A DNA stretch of 64,000 nucleotides from Alteriqipengyuania halimionae (GTDB lineage: Bacteria; Pseudomonadota; Alphaproteobacteria; Sphingomonadales; Sphingomonadaceae): NCBI RefSeq assembly GCF_009827575.1, contig NZ_WTYR01000001.1:1550001-1614000 (forward strand), written 5' to 3'. Under the pieces are notes generated by a model. That model ran no database searches. It saw only the letters and a list, made by a program, of their open reading frames with translations, and was not told the DNA's origin. Position 1 is the first letter of the stretch, and the number at the start of each line of letters is the position of its first letter. Position numbers and translations under genes: made by a program. This document shows, piece after piece, positions 26,003 to 34,300 of the stretch.

Positions 26003-27079
26003 TCAGACCGGCACTGTCAGCGTGGCGACGAGACCGTTCTCGCGCCATTCGCGTTCGAAATTGCCTCCCAGCTGCGCCATCATGCGATCGACGATCAGCG
26101 AACCGCCACCCGGATCGGCGTTCTGCGAAACGGCCGGACCGTCGCTTTCCTCCCAGCGCAACTGAAGAGCGCGCGGGCGATCTCCGTTGATCATCTTCCA
26201 GCCGATGTGGACTTTTCCGCCGTCATTCGACAGCGCGCCGAACTTGGACGCGTTGGCCGCGAGTTCATGCAACACAAGGCCGATCACCGACACGAGGCTG
26301 AACGGGACCTCGATCGCCGGGCCCTCCTTGACGATGCGACCTTGGCCGTCGTCATGGACATCGACAACCGCCACGATGGTCGATTCGAGTGCGATCGAAT
26401 CGGCATCAGGCGCATCGAGCGTCGTTTCATAGGTTCGGCCGAGCGCAATGATCCGCTCGTTGATCGCCCGCGCCGTCTCGCTTTCACCATGCGCGCGACC
26501 GACCATGTTCACGATCGAGGATATCACCGCGAACATGTTCTTCATCCGGTGCGATAGCTGGCGGTTGAGCATGCGCGTGTGGTGTTCCTCGGCCCGCGCG
26601 GTATGAACCTCGGTGACGTCCCACTGGCTGCCGAAGAAATAGATCAGCTCGCCTTCGGTATTGTAGATCGGCCCGATATGCAGCGCGTTCCAGAAGGGCG
26701 TGCCGTCATGGCGGTAGTTCTTCAGTTCGACGACAATGACATCCTCGTTCGCAAGCGCGTCGCGAATGCGCTGCACTGCAGCCTTGTCGGTGCCCGGCCC
26801 CTGGAGGAAGCGACAATTGCGCCCGAGGATTTCATCCTCGGGAAAGCCGGTTAGTTCGCGGAAGGCGCGGTTGGCGAAGACAATGGGCATGTCCTCGGTG
26901 TGCGGATCGCACAGGGAGATCGCCATGCGCGTCTGCGCCATCGCCTGCTCGAACAGCACGCCGGACGCCCCGATGAACTGATCCTCGGGATGGTTCGCAC
27001 GGAATCGTGCCGGCGCCTCATCATGCGTCTGATCGTAGGTCGATCGCTTTGGCTCGTCGTCGAATGTCTGGTCAGTCAA
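26003..27079 (-). CDS. Blue-light LOV-domain HWE histidine kinase
   Basis: Soluble photoreceptor kinase of 358 residues. The LOV (PAS) domain spans about residues 45-155 with the flavin-adduct motif GRNCRFLQGPGTD; Cys89 is the expected FMN adduct cysteine. The HWE kinase part follows: phospho-acceptor LSHRMKNMFAVISSIV (His177), N-box VLHELAANASKFGALS, and the W-x-E signature RWEES (Trp309). No membrane helices. It resembles the LOV-HWE kinases known from Erythrobacter litoralis (EL346/EL368) in order and size. Start is TTG at 27079 with a weak ribosome site. A 13-bp inverted repeat lies just upstream. It is cotranscribed with a lone receiver downstream. Confidence 0.93.
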   Translation of the reverse strand: MTDQTFDDEPKRSTYDQTHDEAPARFRANHPEDQFIGASGVLFEQAMAQTRMAISLCDPHTEDMPIVFANRAFRELTGFPEDEILGRNCRFLQGPGTDKAAVQRIRDALANEDVIVVELKNYRHDGTPFWNALHIGPIYNTEGELIYFFGSQWDVTEVHTARAEEHHTRMLNRQLSHRMKNMFAVISSIVNMVGRAHGESETARAINERIIALGRTYETTLDAPDADSIALESTIVAVVDVHDDGQGRIVKEGPAIEVPFSLVSVIGLVLHELAANASKFGALSNDGGKVHIGWKMINGDRPRALQLRWEESDGPAVSQNADPGGGSLIVDRMMAQLGGNFEREWRENGLVATLTVPV

Positions 27080-27100
27080 AAAACAACGCCCGAAATACTA

Positions 27101-27156
27101 ACGCCCGCCGGAGATAGCGTGCAACCTACTTAGGTCGCAACCGCTCCGGCGGGCGT
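27101..27156 (-). other. Long hairpin between cyclophilin gene and LOV kinase gene
   Basis: Perfect 13-bp inverted repeat ACGCCCGCCGGAG (27101-27113) and its complement (27144-27156), with a 30-nt loop that itself contains ACCT-ACTT-AGGT. On the minus strand it lies 33 nt after the cyclophilin stop and 21 nt before the TTG of the LOV kinase. TTAGTATTTC follows it rather than a clean T run, though GTTTTTTG comes 15 nt later. It could be a terminator for the cyclophilin or a regulatory structure in the kinase leader. Confidence 0.6.
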
Positions 27157-27189
27157 CGGTTCCCCGTCACGGGAAAGAACCGTTGGAAA

Positions 27190-27651
27190 TCAACCCACCG
27201 TGGCTTTGACGATCTTGCCCGGATTGGCCGGCGGTTCGCCCTTGGGAAGCGCGTGGACCACATCCATGCCGCTCTCGACCTTGCCCCAGACGGTGTACTG
27301 GCGATCGAGGAACTTGGCATCGTCGAGGCAGATGAAGAACTGCGAGTTGGCCGAGTTCGGATCCATCGTGCGCGCCATCGAGCAGACGCCTTCGACATGC
27401 GGCTCGTCGTTGAATTCCTGTTTCAGGTCGGGCTTGTCCGAACCGCTCATCCCGGTCCCGGTCGGGTCGCCGCCCTGCGCCATGAAGCCGTCGATCACGC
27501 GGTGGAATACCACGCCGTCATAGAAGCCTTCGCCCGCAAGCTCGGTGATCCGGGCAACGTGTTGCGGCGCAAGATCGGGGCGCAGCGCGATCACCACGTC
27601 CTTGGGCTCACCGTCGCCGGTGTCGATCGAGAAAGTCAGTTTGTCGGCCAT
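27190..27651 (-). CDS. Peptidyl-prolyl cis-trans isomerase, cyclophilin type
   Basis: 153 residues, single cyclophilin domain without signal peptide, so cytosolic (PpiB-like). Characteristic blocks are GEGFYDGVVFHRVIDGFMAQGGDPTGTG, SMARTMDPNSANSQFFICLDD and the final VHALPKGEPP. AAGGAG precedes the ATG by a good distance. It is divergent from mgtE. Confidence 0.95.
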   Translation of the reverse strand: MADKLTFSIDTGDGEPKDVVIALRPDLAPQHVARITELAGEGFYDGVVFHRVIDGFMAQGGDPTGTGMSGSDKPDLKQEFNDEPHVEGVCSMARTMDPNSANSQFFICLDDAKFLDRQYTVWGKVESGMDVVHALPKGEPPANPGKIVKATVG

Positions 27652-27746
27652 GAGAATCTCCTTTGAATTGCCCCGCCGCCTAGCTCGCCTGCGGACCATT
27701 GTCACCCGCACCTTGCCTTTATGTGCGGTATGCCTAGACGACGGGC

Positions 27747-29195
27747 ATGGCCCACCCGCGCGACACAGACCTGCTCGATGCGCCCGATGACGGGGTGGCC
27801 ATGGATGAGACCCGGGGCGATGTGAGCAGCGCGACCGATAATTTCGACGAGGACAACCGCTTCAGGCCAGAATTCGTCCGCAAGGTCGAGGATGCGCTCG
27901 AAGCGGGCGAAGACGGCGAAGTGCACGATCTGGTGGAGCCGCTCCACCCGGCAGACATCGCCGACCTGTTCGAACTGATCGACGAGGACGAGCGCCCGCA
28001 GCTCGCCACCGCGATCGCCGAACTGATGACCGCCGAAGTCATCGCCGAGCTGAACGACCACGTACGTGAATTGCTGGTCGAAGCGCTTTCGGCCGGTGCC
28101 GCCGCGCAAATCGCCGAACAGCTCGATACCGACGATGCGGTGGCGATGCTGGAAGACCTCGACGAAGTCGACCAGCGCGCCATTCTCGCCGAGCTGGATC
28201 CCGAAGACCGCGCCCCGATCGAGACCGCGCTGTCCTATCCGGACGAATCCGCCGGGCGCCTGATGAGCCGCGAATTCGTCGCGGTGCCGGGTCACCTGAC
28301 GGTCGGCGACCTGATCGACTATCTACGCGACCAGCGCGACATCTCGACCGATTTCTACGAAGTCTTCGTGATCGACGAACGGATGCGTCCGCTCGGCACC
28401 TGCCAGCTGTCGTGGATCCTGCGCACCCCGCGCACGGTCAAGCTCGAAGACGTGATGAAGCGCGACCAGACGCTGATCCCGGTCGACCTCGACCAGGAAG
28501 AAGTCGGCCTCAGGTTCCAGAAATACGCGCTTATCTCGGCTGCGGTGATCGACAATGACGGGCGACTGGTGGGCCAAATCACGGCCGACGATATCGCCCA
28601 CGTTATCGCCGAGGAAGCGGGCGAAGACGCCCTGCTGCTGTCCGGCGCGGGCGAAGGCGACATCAACGAACCGATCCGCGAGGCCTATTCGGCCCGCGTG
28701 CGCTGGCTGATTGCGAACCTCGGCACGGCGGTGGTCGCGAGCCTGATCATCGCGGCGTTCGGCGCGGCGATCGAGAAGCTCGTGGCACTGGCGATCCTGA
28801 TGCCGATCGTCGCCAGCATCGGCGGCAATGCCGGCACCCAGACGATGGCGGTGACCGTGCGCGCGATCGCGACGAACCAGCTGACCGAATCGAACACCCA
28901 GCGCATCCTTTGGCGCGAGTTCCGCGTTGCCTTCCTGAATGGCGTAACCATCGCGGTGCTCATCGGGGTGGCGGTGGCCTTGCTGTTCACGCCCCCGCTC
29001 GGCGGTGTGATCGCGGCGGCGATGGTGATCAATATCCTGATCGCCGGGCTGGCGGGTGTGCTTGTGCCGGTGGTGTTCGACCGGCTCGATGTGGACCCGG
29101 CGGTCGCCTCGAGCGTGTTCGTCACGATGATTACCGATTCGATGGGCTTCTTCGCCTTCCTCGGCCTCGCCGTGGCGAGCGGATTGGTGGGCTAG
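27747..29195 (+). CDS. mgtE: Magnesium transporter MgtE
   Basis: 482 residues. The N-terminal MgtE_N superhelical domain (residues ~40-150) is followed by a CBS pair (~150-275: YPDESAGRLMSREFVAVPGHLTVGDLIDYLRD..., DDIAHVIAEEAGEDALL) and five C-terminal transmembrane helices. The pore-helix signature PIVASIGGNAGTQTMAVTVRAIA is present. The CBS/N domains sense Mg2+ and gate the pore. An acidic N-terminal extension of ~30 residues is present. Confidence 0.95.
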   Translation: MAHPRDTDLLDAPDDGVAMDETRGDVSSATDNFDEDNRFRPEFVRKVEDALEAGEDGEVHDLVEPLHPADIADLFELIDEDERPQLATAIAELMTAEVIAELNDHVRELLVEALSAGAAAQIAEQLDTDDAVAMLEDLDEVDQRAILAELDPEDRAPIETALSYPDESAGRLMSREFVAVPGHLTVGDLIDYLRDQRDISTDFYEVFVIDERMRPLGTCQLSWILRTPRTVKLEDVMKRDQTLIPVDLDQEEVGLRFQKYALISAAVIDNDGRLVGQITADDIAHVIAEEAGEDALLLSGAGEGDINEPIREAYSARVRWLIANLGTAVVASLIIAAFGAAIEKLVALAILMPIVASIGGNAGTQTMAVTVRAIATNQLTESNTQRILWREFRVAFLNGVTIAVLIGVAVALLFTPPLGGVIAAAMVINILIAGLAGVLVPVVFDRLDVDPAVASSVFVTMITDSMGFFAFLGLAVASGLVG

Positions 29196-29199
29196 ATCG

Positions 29200-29245
29200 G
29201 CATCGCAGCGAGGCGTTGCCTCCGGCGGCTCGCAATGACGAGAAT
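29200..29245. repeat. REP-like intergenic repeat after mgtE
   Basis: GGCTCGCAATGACGAG on the plus strand is the complement of CGTCATTGCGAGCC; GCAGCGAGGCGTTGCCTCCGG next to it has an internal inverted repeat (GAGGC/GCCTC). Same family as the element at 21896-21972. Confidence 0.5.
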
Positions 29246-29263
29246 AGCGACTACATCACCCCC

Positions 29264-29656
29264 ATGCCGCTCCACCTGACCAAGATCGCCTTCGGGGCCA
29301 AGAATTTCACCGACATCCAGGCGTGGTACGCCAACCGCAAGGAATTCCGGCTCAACACGCGCTATTGCCCCAAGCGGGTCGACGAACTTGCAGGCGGCTC
29401 GCTCTACTGGATTTTCGACCATTCGCTGGTCGCGCGTTCCCCGATCGAAGGTTTCGAGCAGCGCCCCGACGGGCGCTGGTGGATCAATCTCGAACCGCGC
29501 CTGATCCGCGTCCACCCCAAGCCCAAGCGCGCCCATCAGGGCTGGCGCTATCTCAAGGATGAACTGGCCCCGCGCGATCTGGCCGAGGGCGAGGATATCG
29601 GCGATGCTCTGCCGGGGCGCTTGCAGTTGAAACTCAAGAAACTCGGCCTCGTCTAA
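29264..29656 (+). CDS. DUF1489 family protein
   Basis: 130 residues, conserved alphaproteobacterial family of unknown function. The visible signature starts MPLHLTKIAFGAKNF and includes RYCPKRVDEL, GSLYWIFDHSLVARSPI and IRVHPKPKRAHQGWRYL. Basic, no signal peptide, no membrane segment. The ATG at 29264 is the conserved start; the longer open frame runs into mgtE. Confidence 0.85.
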   Translation: MPLHLTKIAFGAKNFTDIQAWYANRKEFRLNTRYCPKRVDELAGGSLYWIFDHSLVARSPIEGFEQRPDGRWWINLEPRLIRVHPKPKRAHQGWRYLKDELAPRDLAEGEDIGDALPGRLQLKLKKLGLV

Positions 29657-29706
29657 TTCGGAACATCGCCCCGCCCTTCCCCGTTGATAGGGAAAGGAGA
29701 GATTTT

Positions 29707-29952
29707 ATGCCCGAACGCCAATCGCGTCACCCCGATAACGACCTGATCGACCGCATCACCGAAGAGGAAACCCCGTCGCAGGGCAGTTCCTCGGGCGGCG
29801 ATGTCAACACCCGCGTCGGCAGCCGCGCCGATCTTCATCGCGCTACCGATCCCGACAATCGCGAACCGGTCGTCGGCTCGGACAATCCGGCCGAAGACGC
29901 CAAGAAGGGCGACAAGACGCTCGCCGCGATGCAGGACAGCCGCAAGAGCTGA
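29707..29952 (+). CDS. Small hydrophilic hypothetical protein
   Basis: 81 residues, very polar (MPERQSRHPDNDLIDRITEEETP...), low complexity and probably disordered. GGAGAG lies 7 nt upstream of the ATG, a strong ribosome site, which supports real translation. No family recognised. Such small disordered proteins are sometimes stress-induced in sphingomonads; that is only a guess. Confidence 0.65.
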   Translation: MPERQSRHPDNDLIDRITEEETPSQGSSSGGDVNTRVGSRADLHRATDPDNREPVVGSDNPAEDAKKGDKTLAAMQDSRKS

Positions 29953-30009
29953 TCCTCTCATCATCCGATAACAAGTCTCCGCCGCTCCTGCCGATCTCAA
30001 GGGCGGCGG

Positions 30010-30678
30010 TTACGCTTTCTGTGCCACCCGCCGCAGCGCGTTGACGTAGGTTTCGGGCTCCTGCGCACCGGGAACGAGGAACTTGCCCTCGATCACCATC
30101 GCCGGAACGCCGGTGATATTCGCATCGAAAGCGGCCTGCTCCTCCTCGCGAATCCGTTCGCCGAGCGCCTCGTCCGCAAGCGCCGCCGCCGAAGCCTCGC
30201 GATCGAGACCGACACCCGCCGCAATGTCCAGCAACACCTGCGGATCGCCGATAGCGCGCCGGTCACGGAAATGCGCATCGAACAGCGCCAGTTTAAGATA
30301 AGTCTGCACTTCCCATCCCGCCGCATCCAGCGCGTGGGCGAGCAATTTGTGGGCAAGGAAGGTGTTCCGCATCAGCGCGGGCGGTTCCTCGCCCTCGCCT
30401 TCCCACGCAAAGGAATAATCGACCCGTTCGGCCATGGCCTGCATATGGGCTGCGCCCTCGCGTGCCTGATCCATGCTGCGACCGTATTTGCGCGCGATAT
30501 GTGCGGTGCGCTCCTCACCTTCGGGCGGCATATCGGGATTGAGCTCGAACGGACGCCAGCGCGTCTCGACCGTAATCTCGCCCTCGAGTTCGTCGAGCGC
30601 CTTCAGCAGCTGGCGATAGCCGATAATGCACCACGGGCACATCACGTCCGAGTAGATGTCGATTGCGAGGTTCTTCAT
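30010..30678 (-). CDS. DsbA-family (FrnE-like) oxidoreductase
   Basis: 222 residues, cytosolic (no signal peptide). Thioredoxin-fold with active site SDVMCPWCIIG (CPWC), a helical insert and the cis-Pro segment ITGVPAMVIEGKFLVPGAQ. FrnE-type proteins act in disulfide exchange and oxidative stress. Its ATG at 30678 overlaps the nudC stop (ATGA), so it is the last gene of a hydrolase-nudC-dsbA operon. Confidence 0.92.
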   Translation of the reverse strand: MKNLAIDIYSDVMCPWCIIGYRQLLKALDELEGEITVETRWRPFELNPDMPPEGEERTAHIARKYGRSMDQAREGAAHMQAMAERVDYSFAWEGEGEEPPALMRNTFLAHKLLAHALDAAGWEVQTYLKLALFDAHFRDRRAIGDPQVLLDIAAGVGLDREASAAALADEALGERIREEEQAAFDANITGVPAMVIEGKFLVPGAQEPETYVNALRRVAQKA

Positions 30679-31577
30679 GTCTTTTGCTCCAGCCACCAGG
30701 TGACGAGATGATGCGCGATCGCGACGCGTCGGGGGAACACGAGCGTGTCGTTGCCATCCGCGCCGGCAGCGCGCGCATCTTCGAGTTCGGCGCGGGTGAA
30801 CCAGCCCGCGTCCTCGAGTTCGGTCTTGTCGATGGTCAGCGCGTCGTCGTCTGCGATCGCGTGACAGCCGATCATCAATTGCGAGGGGAACGGCCAGGGC
30901 TGGCTGGAGACGTAGCGCACGTCGCGCACAGCGATGCCGGCCTCCTCCTTCACCTCGCGCGCGACCGCTTCCTCGACACTTTCTCCCGGTTCGACGAAGC
31001 CCGCCAAGGCCGAAAATACGCGCGGCGGGAAGTTCGGCTGGCGCCCCAGCAACAGCCGTCCATCATGTTCGACCACCATGATCGTCACCGGATCGGTGCG
31101 AGGAAAATGCTGCGCGCCGCAGCCACCCTTTTCTTCGGGGCAATTGCGCTGCCAGCCGCCCTTCGCGATCTCGGTGGCGCTCCCGCAACGCGCGCAAAAG
31201 CGGTGCCGCGCGTGCCAGTCGACGAGGCTCCGTGCCCCGCCATAGGTGGCGAGGTCCTTGTCCGAGAGCAGGTTCATCGCCGACCAGATTTGCGGCTGGG
31301 CATAGGCCGGGCCGTCCGCGCCTTCCGGCGGGACGGCTGCGAAGCATGGCTTGCCTTCCATCGTGCCGAGGAACACGAGCTCGGCATCCGGATCGCAATC
31401 GGCCAGAGTGCCCCAGGCGAGTGCGCCCAGATCGTCGATCTCGGGCGTCAGACCATCGAGCTTTAGGAGCCGCGCGCGCCAGTTCATCTGGCCCGCCAGC
31501 GCCTCGGGATCGGTACGCAAATGGTCCGCCCGGTCGATCGGCGACCCGGTGAAGGCTATTGCAGGGGGCAGGCTCAC
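30675..31577 (-). CDS. nudC: NAD+ diphosphatase NudC (NADH pyrophosphatase / decapping)
   Basis: 300 residues. Domain order: NUDIX-like N-terminal domain, zinc ribbon (FCARCG...NCPEEKGGCG, four Cys), then the Nudix hydrolase with box GFVEPGESVEEAVAREVKEEAGI and the NudC motif SSQPWPFPSQLM. It hydrolyses NAD(H) and removes NAD caps from RNA. GTG start at 31577 overlaps the TGA of the upstream serine hydrolase; its own stop overlaps the DsbA gene start. Both overlaps indicate translational coupling. Confidence 0.95.
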   Translation of the reverse strand: MSLPPAIAFTGSPIDRADHLRTDPEALAGQMNWRARLLKLDGLTPEIDDLGALAWGTLADCDPDAELVFLGTMEGKPCFAAVPPEGADGPAYAQPQIWSAMNLLSDKDLATYGGARSLVDWHARHRFCARCGSATEIAKGGWQRNCPEEKGGCGAQHFPRTDPVTIMVVEHDGRLLLGRQPNFPPRVFSALAGFVEPGESVEEAVAREVKEEAGIAVRDVRYVSSQPWPFPSQLMIGCHAIADDDALTIDKTELEDAGWFTRAELEDARAAGADGNDTLVFPRRVAIAHHLVTWWLEQKT

Positions 31578-32890
31578 GCGGCGTTGGCGGTCGCCATGGC
31601 GGAAACGTCCTTCTCGACCGCATCGGGGAAGGCGGATTGCAGCTTGTTTTCGCCCTGCACCATAAGCTGGGTGTACATCCCCGCGCGCAGATTGGCGCCG
31701 AAGTGGACAAAGGCCACGGTCGTTGCCGCGCCGCCCCAGCCATAGACGCCCTCACGCTCGCCCAGTCCGACGCGACCGCCCGCGCCGAAGCCCTCTCCAT
31801 CGACCCAGGTGCCCTTGGTCGAAACGGCCTCGGGCAGCAGGTTGGAGGTGCCGAGACGCACGGCAGCATCGCTCATCACGCGCTTGCCGTCGATTTCGCC
31901 CAGGCCCAGCAGCATGCGCAGGAACGCGTCGTAATCGGCCGGCGAGGACACCAGCCCCGAACCACCCCAATAGATCGGCGGTTTGTCGAGATAGATCGAG
32001 GCGACTGCCGGATCGAGAGGGATCAGGTTTCCGCCCATCGAACCGTAATTGGTCGTCAGCCGCGACTTGTCGCGCTCGGGCACCTGGAAATAGGTGCTGG
32101 TCATGCCGCAGGGCTCGAAAATGCGCGACTTGAGGAACTGGTCGAACGGCATGCCGCTGCCGATCTCGATCACCCGACCGAGCAGTTCGAGCCCGGTCGA
32201 ATAGGACCAGCGCGTCCCCGGCTGATAGATCAGCGGCTGCTTGGCCAGCACATCGGCGAATTCCTCGAGGCTCTGGACCGACTTGCCGCCCGACAGGCCG
32301 GGGATCGGCAGGCGCGTGACCTGGCCCGATGTCAGCCCGACCTCGCCATATTCGCTCGAGCCGGGCGAGCCGGGAATGGCGTAACCGAGGCCTGCCGTGT
32401 GGGTGAGCAGATTGCGCACGGTGATCGGCCGCGCGAGCTTCTCGGTGCCGCCGCCCGAGGTCTTGACCTTGGTGTTGGCGAAGGCCGGGATGAGTTCGGC
32501 GATGGGCTGGTCGAGCCCGATCTTGCCCTCGTCGATCAACATCATCGCGGCCATGCCGGTGATCGGCTTGGTCATCGAATAGATACGATAGAGGCTGTCG
32601 ATCCCCGCGGGGGTAGACTGCCCGCGAGTCTGCGGACCGGACGCGATCACGACCGACTTTTCCTGCCCGAAGCCCAGCACCGAGACCATGTTGACGATCT
32701 TGTCGCCGCCGACCCAATCTTCGGTCAGCTTGGCGACGCTGGGCCACAGATCGCGCGCGGCATCGCCCTGGGCGAAGGCGGGTGCGCCCATCAAGGCGGA
32801 ACTGGCAGCCACGCCTCCGGCGACACTGGCGGAACCGCGCAGGAAGCGGCGACGAGAAAGAGCGGGCGTGGCAAAATCGATCGGGCGCAT
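31574..32890 (-). CDS. Serine hydrolase of the beta-lactamase/class C PBP-like family, Tat-exported
   Basis: 438 residues. N-terminal twin-arginine signal SRRRFLRGSASVAGGVAASSALM with AFA cleavage region. Catalytic S-x-x-K is SMTKPITG and the second-motif Tyr is in WSYSTGLELLG; WGGAATT near the C-terminus resembles the third motif. Members act as esterases, D-aminopeptidases or lactamases; which applies here cannot be told. The ATG at 32890 is used since the signal peptide starts there; the open frame back to 33340 is not real coding. Confidence 0.9.
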   Translation of the reverse strand: MRPIDFATPALSRRRFLRGSASVAGGVAASSALMGAPAFAQGDAARDLWPSVAKLTEDWVGGDKIVNMVSVLGFGQEKSVVIASGPQTRGQSTPAGIDSLYRIYSMTKPITGMAAMMLIDEGKIGLDQPIAELIPAFANTKVKTSGGGTEKLARPITVRNLLTHTAGLGYAIPGSPGSSEYGEVGLTSGQVTRLPIPGLSGGKSVQSLEEFADVLAKQPLIYQPGTRWSYSTGLELLGRVIEIGSGMPFDQFLKSRIFEPCGMTSTYFQVPERDKSRLTTNYGSMGGNLIPLDPAVASIYLDKPPIYWGGSGLVSSPADYDAFLRMLLGLGEIDGKRVMSDAAVRLGTSNLLPEAVSTKGTWVDGEGFGAGGRVGLGEREGVYGWGGAATTVAFVHFGANLRAGMYTQLMVQGENKLQSAFPDAVEKDVSAMATANAA

Positions 32891-32984
32891 GGGCGATATT
32901 TTCCTCTCACTGACTGGGTGTGACCGTCGCACTAGTCGCGCCAAGCTGCAAGCCGGTTGAACGACCGACTGCCAAAAGCAGCCG

Positions 32985-33013
32985 TTGAACGGCGAAGCTG
33001 TGCTACCTATATA
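32985..33013 (+). promoter_or_regulatory. Strong promoter placing the start of transcription at the ATG (leaderless)
   Basis: TTGAAC (32985-32990), exactly 17 bp, TATATA (33008-33013). The ATG of the next gene is at 33020, only 6 bp after the -10 box, where transcription would start. AGGA between them is too close for a usual leader. Confidence 0.65.
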
Positions 33014-33019
33014 GGACAC

Positions 33020-33241
33020 ATGAGAAACCTTATATCCTGGCTCCTTGGCCTGCTGTCGCTGATCATCGTGATCCCCGCCACCATCCCACTGCTCGGCTGG
33101 GGGAACTGGTTCGCCTTGCCCATCATCGCGCTGGGCATCATCGTGGGCCAGCTTTCGCCCAACAAATCGGGGCGGAACTTCAACCTGATCGTATTGCTGG
33201 TCGCGGTGATCCGCCTGAGCATCGGCGGCGGCATCTTCTAG
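33020..33241 (+). CDS. Small two-helix membrane protein, unknown function
   Basis: 73 residues: two hydrophobic stretches (NLISWLLGLLSLIIVIPATIPLL and FALPIIALGIIVGQL) and a third moderately hydrophobic C-terminus (FNLIVLLVAVIRLSIGGGIF). No family recognised. It ends 7 bp from the convergent mutY. It has its own near-consensus promoter, and the mRNA is probably leaderless. Confidence 0.75.
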   Translation: MRNLISWLLGLLSLIIVIPATIPLLGWGNWFALPIIALGIIVGQLSPNKSGRNFNLIVLLVAVIRLSIGGGIF

Positions 33242-33248
33242 GCAAGCC

Positions 33249-34286
33249 TCAGTCGATAGCCGCTTTCGCGCGCGTCGCCGCTTTTGCAAACAATGTCGGT
33301 AGCCCGGCGTGATCGAGGCGCGCGATCGGCCACCATTCACCTTCGCCTGAGGGTTCCTCTCGGGGTTCCAGCCGCTTCACCGTCAGCGTGAGGCGCGCAT
33401 GGGTGAAGGTGTGTTCGATTGCGCCCACATCCTGCCACTCGCCCGCCAACGGCGCTGGGCCAGAGCCGTCGGCGCGCGCGGTCCAGCCATCGTCGGGTAG
33501 AGCGCGCATGCGGCCCATCATGCCCTTGGCCGGGCGGCGCACGAGCCATACCTGACCGTCACGCTCGATCCACCACGCCGTTCCACGAATATCGGGCTTG
33601 GCTTTCTTGGGCGGCTTGACCGGAAGCCGTTCGGGCTCGCCCATCGCATAGCCTGCGCAATGTGCACGCAGCGGGCACAACAGGCACTTGGGATCGCGCG
33701 CAGTGCAGATGCTCGATCCCAGGTCCATCATCGCCTGTGCGAAATCGCCCGCGCGCCCGCGTGGCCAGACCGCCCGCGCGTTCTCGCGGATGGCCTTGCG
33801 CGCCTTCGGCAAGGGTTCGTCGATCGCGAACAATCGCGCCACCACTCGCTCGACATTGGCATCGACCGGCACCGCGTCCTCGCCGAAGCCGATCGCGGCG
33901 ATGGCAGCAGCGGTGTAATCCCCCAGCCCCGGCAATTCGCGCAATTCCGCCTCGGTGGTCGGAAAACCGCCGCGCCCCGCCACTTCTCGCGCCGCTTTCA
34001 CGAGATTGCGCGCGCGCGCATAATATCCCAGTCCCGCCCAGGCGGCCATCACCTGTTCCTCGCTCGCGGCTGCGAGGTCGGCGGCACTCGGCCAGCGCTC
34101 CACCCATGCCTCGAAACGCGGGCGCACCGCGGCGACGGTGGTCTGCTGCAGCATCACTTCGGACAGCCACACGCGATAGACATGATCCGCCGGAGCCTCT
34201 CCGCCAGGCGGCACGCGCCAGGGCAGCACGCGCGCATGATCGGCGTACCAATCGAGCAGCAGGGTCGCGATCGGGCTGGAAGTCAT
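33249..34286 (-). CDS. mutY: A/G-specific adenine DNA glycosylase MutY
   Basis: Removes adenine mispaired with 8-oxoguanine. 345 residues. HhH-GPD core: LPWRVPPGG, VWLSEVMLQQTTVAAV, LPGLGDYTAAAIAAIGFGEDAVPVDANVERV with the catalytic Asp; the [4Fe-4S] loop has C-x6-C-x2-C-x5-C (CTARDPKCLLCPLRAHC). The C-terminal NUDIX-like domain recognises 8-oxoG. ATG at 34286; the frame open to 34406 runs over the divergent DUF721 gene. Confidence 0.96.
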   Translation of the reverse strand: MTSSPIATLLLDWYADHARVLPWRVPPGGEAPADHVYRVWLSEVMLQQTTVAAVRPRFEAWVERWPSAADLAAASEEQVMAAWAGLGYYARARNLVKAAREVAGRGGFPTTEAELRELPGLGDYTAAAIAAIGFGEDAVPVDANVERVVARLFAIDEPLPKARKAIRENARAVWPRGRAGDFAQAMMDLGSSICTARDPKCLLCPLRAHCAGYAMGEPERLPVKPPKKAKPDIRGTAWWIERDGQVWLVRRPAKGMMGRMRALPDDGWTARADGSGPAPLAGEWQDVGAIEHTFTHARLTLTVKRLEPREEPSGEGEWWPIARLDHAGLPTLFAKAATRAKAAID

Positions 34287-34300
34287 GCCGCAGCCATGGC

